A stretch of 7,808 bases of DNA from an uncultured Porphyromonadaceae bacterium. Its GTDB lineage: Bacteria > Bacteroidota > Bacteroidia > Bacteroidales > Muribaculaceae. Location: positions 1 through 7,808 of the forward strand of contig CABUIO010000045.1 of NCBI GenBank assembly GCA_902491625.1, given 5' to 3'. The notes under the pieces are model-generated. The model did not search any database, was not told the DNA's origin, and saw only the letters and a list, made by a program, of their open reading frames with translations. Shown one piece after another: positions 5,856 to 7,808 of this stretch (positions are counted from its first letter, which is position 1; every line of letters starts with the position of its first letter). Position numbers and translations under genes: made by a program.

Positions 5856-6857
5856 ATGGTAAATTATAAAGACCTCGGCCTGGTGAACACCCGCGAGATG
5901 TTCAAGAAGGCCATCAAGGGTGGCTACGCTATCCCTGCTTTCAACTTCAACAACATGGAGCAGCTTCAGGCCATCATCAAGGCCGCTGCCGACACCAAAT
6001 CGCCCGTGATCCTTCAGGTGTCCAAAGGCGCCCGCAACTACGCCAACCCCACCCTCCTCCGCTACATGGCCCAGGGTGCTGTGGCTTACGCCAAGGAACT
6101 CGGCTGGAAGCATCCCCAGATCGTCCTTCACCTCGACCACGGCGACAGCTTCGAGCTTTGCAAGGACTGCATCGACAACGGATTCTCTTCCGTGATGATC
6201 GACGGCTCTCACCTCCCCTACGAGGAGAACGTTGCCCTCACAAAGAAGGTCGTTGACTACGCACACCAGTACGACGTGACAGTCGAGGGTGAGCTCGGCG
6301 TACTCGCCGGCGTGGAAGACGAGGTAAGCTCCGACCACCACACATACACCGATCCGGAGGAGGTTATCGACTTCGCTACCCGCACAGGCTGCGACAGCCT
6401 CGCAATCTCCATCGGCACAAGCCACGGCGCATACAAGTTCACACCCGAGCAGTGCACACGCAACGCCGAGGGTCGCCTCGTGCCCCCTCCATTGGCTTTC
6501 AACGTCCTCGACGCTGTCATGGAGAAACTTCCCGGATTCCCCATCGTACTCCACGGATCCAGCTCCGTACCTCAGGAGTATGTTGACGAGATCAACGAAT
6601 TCGGCGGCAAGATGCCGGATGCAATCGGTATCCCCGAAGAGGAGCTCCGCAAAGCCGCCAAGAGCGCTGTCTGCAAGATCAACATCGACTCCGACTCACG
6701 TCTTGCCATGACCGCCACAGTCCGTAAGATCTTCGCCACCAAGCCCTCCGAGTTCGACCCCCGCAAATACCTCGGCCCCGCTCGCGACGAGATGGAGAAG
6801 CTCTACAAGCACAAAATCTACAATGTGCTCGGTTCCGACGGCAAAGCCGAAGACTGA
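5856..6857 (+). CDS. fba: Class II fructose-1,6-bisphosphate aldolase
   Basis: This zinc-dependent aldolase cleaves fructose 1,6-bisphosphate to dihydroxyacetone phosphate and glyceraldehyde 3-phosphate, and runs the reverse step in gluconeogenesis. The 333-residue product is full length. Visible active-site features: GGYAIPAFNFNNMEQLQAI (22-40); LHLDHGD (91-97) with catalytic D94 and zinc ligand H95; VEGELG (143-148); TSHGAYKF (188-195) with zinc ligand H190; VLHGSSSVP (231-239) with zinc ligand H233; and KINIDSDSR (274-282), which binds substrate phosphate. It has its own promoter and a strong terminator, so it is probably a single-gene unit. Codon choice is very regular, as expected for a highly expressed glycolytic gene. 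Related sugar-bisphosphate aldolases share these motifs; the length and motif set favour fructose bisphosphate. Confidence 0.95.
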   Translation: MVNYKDLGLVNTREMFKKAIKGGYAIPAFNFNNMEQLQAIIKAAADTKSPVILQVSKGARNYANPTLLRYMAQGAVAYAKELGWKHPQIVLHLDHGDSFELCKDCIDNGFSSVMIDGSHLPYEENVALTKKVVDYAHQYDVTVEGELGVLAGVEDEVSSDHHTYTDPEEVIDFATRTGCDSLAISIGTSHGAYKFTPEQCTRNAEGRLVPPPLAFNVLDAVMEKLPGFPIVLHGSSSVPQEYVDEINEFGGKMPDAIGIPEEELRKAAKSAVCKINIDSDSRLAMTATVRKIFATKPSEFDPRKYLGPARDEMEKLYKHKIYNVLGSDGKAED

Positions 6858-6880
6858 TCCGACTACTAAATATCCAAATA

Positions 6881-6909
6881 AAGGCTGTGTCCGACGACAC
6901 AGCCTTTTT
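6881..6909. terminator. Strong terminator after fba, probably bidirectional
   Basis: AAGGCTGTGT (6881-6890) and ACACAGCCTT (6897-6906) form a perfect 10-bp stem with loop CCGACG, and T6905-6909 give the U-run on the plus strand. Read on the minus strand, the same stem is followed by TTTATTT, so it could also stop the convergent lipoprotein transcript. In that case the hairpin array at 6911-7163 would lie in the 3' untranslated region of the minus-strand mRNA. Confidence 0.88.
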
Positions 6910-6910
6910 C

Positions 6911-6922
6911 ATGTAATTACAT
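6911..6922. repeat. Perfect 12-bp palindrome ATGTAATTACAT
   Basis: This AT-rich 12-mer is its own reverse complement and sits 2 bases after the fba terminator's T-run, at the left edge of the hairpin array. It could be a protein-binding site or the border of an inserted element; neither can be shown from one copy. Confidence 0.5.
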
Positions 6923-6948
6923 CCGGGTTGCTAACCCGCCGCGTGATG

Positions 6949-7005
6949 CGGAAAGGCCTGTCAAGGCCGACACAACAATAGCCCGGAGCGCCCAAGCTCC
7001 GGGAA
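6949..7005 (+). repeat. Left arm of a 57-base inverted repeat
   Basis: This segment aligns without gaps to the reverse complement of 7098-7154, with 47 of 57 positions identical by my count. It contains one GGCCTGTCAAGGCC hairpin and one CCCGGAGC hairpin with loop GCCCAA. Differences fall mainly in loops and in the short linker between the hairpins, so the stems are kept while loops vary. Confidence 0.75.
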
Positions 7006-7097
7006 AGACGGCAATATAATGAAAGTGAGGTCTGTAAGACCGACCCAAATACCACTTTTGGCCGCTCCTACAGAGCTTGACTGTTCTCTTGCAACGA

Positions 7098-7154
7098 TTC
7101 CCGGAGCTTGAACGCTCCGGGCTATTATCGTTTCGGCCTGTCAAGGCCTTTCCC
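7098..7154 (-). repeat. Right arm of the 57-base inverted repeat
   Basis: Reverse complement of the left arm at 6949-7005, with 92 bases between the two arms. Its CCCGGAGC hairpin has the loop TTGAAC (GTTCAA when read inverted, against GCCCAA in the left arm). The GGCCTGTCAAGGCC hairpin, however, reads the same way on the plus strand in both arms, so its GTCA loop is a direct repeat inside an otherwise inverted structure. Confidence 0.75.
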
Positions 7155-7163
7155 ATTCCGGAT

Positions 7164-7400
7164 TTACTTTGCCGCAGGATCCTCGCTGACGACGATCTCG
7201 GTCGTTGTCTCGGTGTCAAACACAACCTTAGCACTTCCGGGCTTAAGGCTCTTAGAGGCGTCAAAACCCTTGGTCATGTCCTCAGCCTCCTGACGCGCAT
7301 TCTCGATCTGCTCTTTGTTGGCCTCGCTCTTCTTGCCGCACGACGACAGCACGGACGCCGAAACCAGAGCAAGAGCTGCAATAAAAAGTATCTTCTTCAT
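7164..7400 (-). CDS. Small lipoprotein, function unknown
   Basis: The 78-residue product begins with a clear lipoprotein signal peptide: MKK, a hydrophobic stretch (4-18), then the lipobox LSSC with the lipidated cysteine at 21. The mature part of 58 residues is charged and begins CGKKSEANKEQ; it has a probable helix (about 27-45, ENARQEAEDMTKGF) and then a short strand-like tail with VVFDTETTTEIVVSE (59-73). I do not recognise a family. There is no obvious acidic surface-export signal directly after the cysteine, so periplasm-facing anchoring is more likely; this is an inference. The stop codon directly abuts the hairpin array. Upstream, a terminator ends 15 bases before the ATG and no convincing promoter is visible, so expression may depend on read-through. 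Confidence 0.8.
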   Translation of the reverse strand: MKKILFIAALALVSASVLSSCGKKSEANKEQIENARQEAEDMTKGFDASKSLKPGSAKVVFDTETTTEIVVSEDPAAK

Positions 7401-7415
7401 ATCCTGATTATTACT

Positions 7416-7458
7416 AAAAAAATTCTGTAGATCCGACCATTATCGAATCCACAGAATT
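7416..7458 (-). terminator. Strong minus-strand terminator before the lipoprotein gene
   Basis: Read on the minus strand, bases 7458-7443 pair with 7436-7421 in a 16-bp stem containing two G-U pairs and a 6-base loop (7442-7437, TAATGG). A run of seven T (plus-strand A7416-7422) overlaps the end of the stem. There is no T-run on the plus-strand side, so it works in the minus direction. It lies 21 bases after the stop of the helical-protein gene and should terminate its transcript. Confidence 0.88.
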
Positions 7459-7479
7459 AAAACGTTTCCTCCGAAAGAT

Positions 7480-7731
7480 TTATTTTTTCATCTTGTCGAA
7501 AAAATCTCCGGCCTTGTCGCCAAGAGACTCGACTTTGTCGCCGAGTTTCTGCACCTTCGCCTTCATCTCGGGACTCTTCACGTAGTTGGCGGCAGACCTC
7601 ACATAGTCATCGGCCTTGTCAGCAATCTCGCGGCCTTTACCGATGATCGCCTGTCCCTTCTCGCTGTCCTTGAACTTCTCGGCCTTTTCCTTAAGTTCCA
7701 CAGCCTTCTCCTTAATTCCTGATAGATCCAT
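7480..7731 (-). CDS. Small lysine-rich amphipathic helical protein, unknown
   Basis: The 83-residue product has no signal peptide, no cysteine and no tryptophan, and about 18 lysines balanced by about 17 acidic residues. It looks almost entirely helical with seven-residue periodicity: EKA at 8-10 and 15-17, LGDK at 63-66 and 70-73. A possible break is near SPEM (53-56). The pattern resembles small stress-associated or YtxH/CsbD-like helical proteins and the short helical proteins annotated as MT0933-type antitoxins. The resemblance is compositional only, so I assign no function. Coding status is supported by regular codon use, a dedicated terminator just downstream and a clean start. It is the first of two tandem minus-strand genes. 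Confidence 0.75.
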   Translation of the reverse strand: MDLSGIKEKAVELKEKAEKFKDSEKGQAIIGKGREIADKADDYVRSAANYVKSPEMKAKVQKLGDKVESLGDKAGDFFDKMKK

Positions 7732-7808
7732 AATCGTGTGTCTTTTATAGCATTAAGAGGTTGTTTAATAATGCTTGTTAACGACAGGGTCGAGAATTTT
7801 GGAGCGGA
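7732..7808 (-). other. Upstream region of the helical-protein gene
   Basis: No exact TAnnTTTG is present on the minus strand here, so the promoter may lie outside the window or be of another class. GCATTA (7750-7755) and TAATGC (7769-7774) form an inverted repeat with a 13-base gap, a possible operator-like site about 20-45 bases before the start codon. This is a weak observation in an AT-rich stretch. Confidence 0.25.

Larger units (their letters stand above)
6921..7163. repeat. REP/MITE-like hairpin array between convergent genes
   Basis: This gene-free gap contains a string of short stem-loops. Perfect stems, with loops in between: CGGGTT/AACCCG (6924-6938), CCGC/GCGG (6939-6951), GGCCT/AGGCC (6955-6968), CCCGGAGC/GCTCCGGG (6982-7003), GGTCT/AGACC (7029-7041), CCAAA/TTTGG (7045-7061), GCTC/GAGC (7064-7076), CCCGGAGC/GCTCCGGG (7100-7121) and GGCCT/AGGCC (7135-7148). 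Open frames here on either strand have no family features. The element lies between convergent fba and the lipoprotein gene, the usual home of REP/BIME-type repeats. No transposase is present in the window. I do not recognise a named family. Confidence 0.7.

Noticed and set aside
6921..7163. CRISPR array
   Set aside because: The repeats are inverted pairs and different hairpins, not identical direct repeats with regular unique spacers, and there are no cas genes.
6917..7430. Open frames on both strands within the hairpin array (about 115 codons each)
   Set aside because: They are made of inverted-repeat sequence, overlap the lipoprotein gene in other frames and show no domain, signal or codon pattern of a real gene.
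7480..7731. Antitoxin or CsbD-like stress protein assignment
   Set aside because: Similarity is only in composition and helical repeat pattern; no toxin gene is adjacent, and low-complexity helical proteins match many families by chance.

Overview
The window looks like ordinary chromosome of a Bacteroidota bacterium, most likely order Bacteroidales. Three upstream regions carry the TAnnTTTG-type -7 element used by the primary sigma factor of this phylum (184-191, 2594-2601, 5792-5799), and a weaker variant precedes pyrH. Start codons lack Shine-Dalgarno sequences, the quinone gene is of the menaquinone type, and a small lipoprotein is present. The GC-rich third codon positions and the CTTTAAGG-type intergenic repeat made me think of a gut lineage such as Muribaculaceae, but that is an inference from style, not a proof.

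Layout, left to right. 1-413 is a non-coding leader region with a good promoter and, at best, a tiny leader ORF. Then come greA (transcription elongation factor) and a HIT-family hydrolase, 19 bases apart. A near-perfect palindromic repeat follows, then an iron-containing alcohol dehydrogenase. A strong terminator whose loop holds the -33 element of the next promoter separates this block from purC and menG/ubiE, which are 7 bases apart. pyrH and frr form the next pair, behind a weaker promoter. A terminator fused to another promoter then leads to a class II fructose-bisphosphate aldolase with its own strong terminator. All these genes are on the plus strand and encode core functions: transcription, purine, pyrimidine and menaquinone synthesis, ribosome recycling and glycolysis.

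The right end is different. Two small minus-strand genes converge on the aldolase gene: a 78-residue lipoprotein and an 83-residue lysine-rich helical protein of unknown function. The gap between the convergent genes (about 300 bases) holds a dense string of short stem-loops. It includes two 57-base inverted arms, each carrying the same two kinds of hairpin. This REP/BIME- or MITE-like element is the most unusual thing in the window. A strong minus-strand terminator ends only 15 bases before the lipoprotein start codon, which suggests conditional read-through.

I see no defence system, phage, transposase, CRISPR array, tRNA or rRNA. The main genes are intact, full-length and conventional. The interest lies in the intergenic architecture: terminator-promoter overlaps, alternative hairpins, the repeat upstream of the dehydrogenase and the hairpin array.
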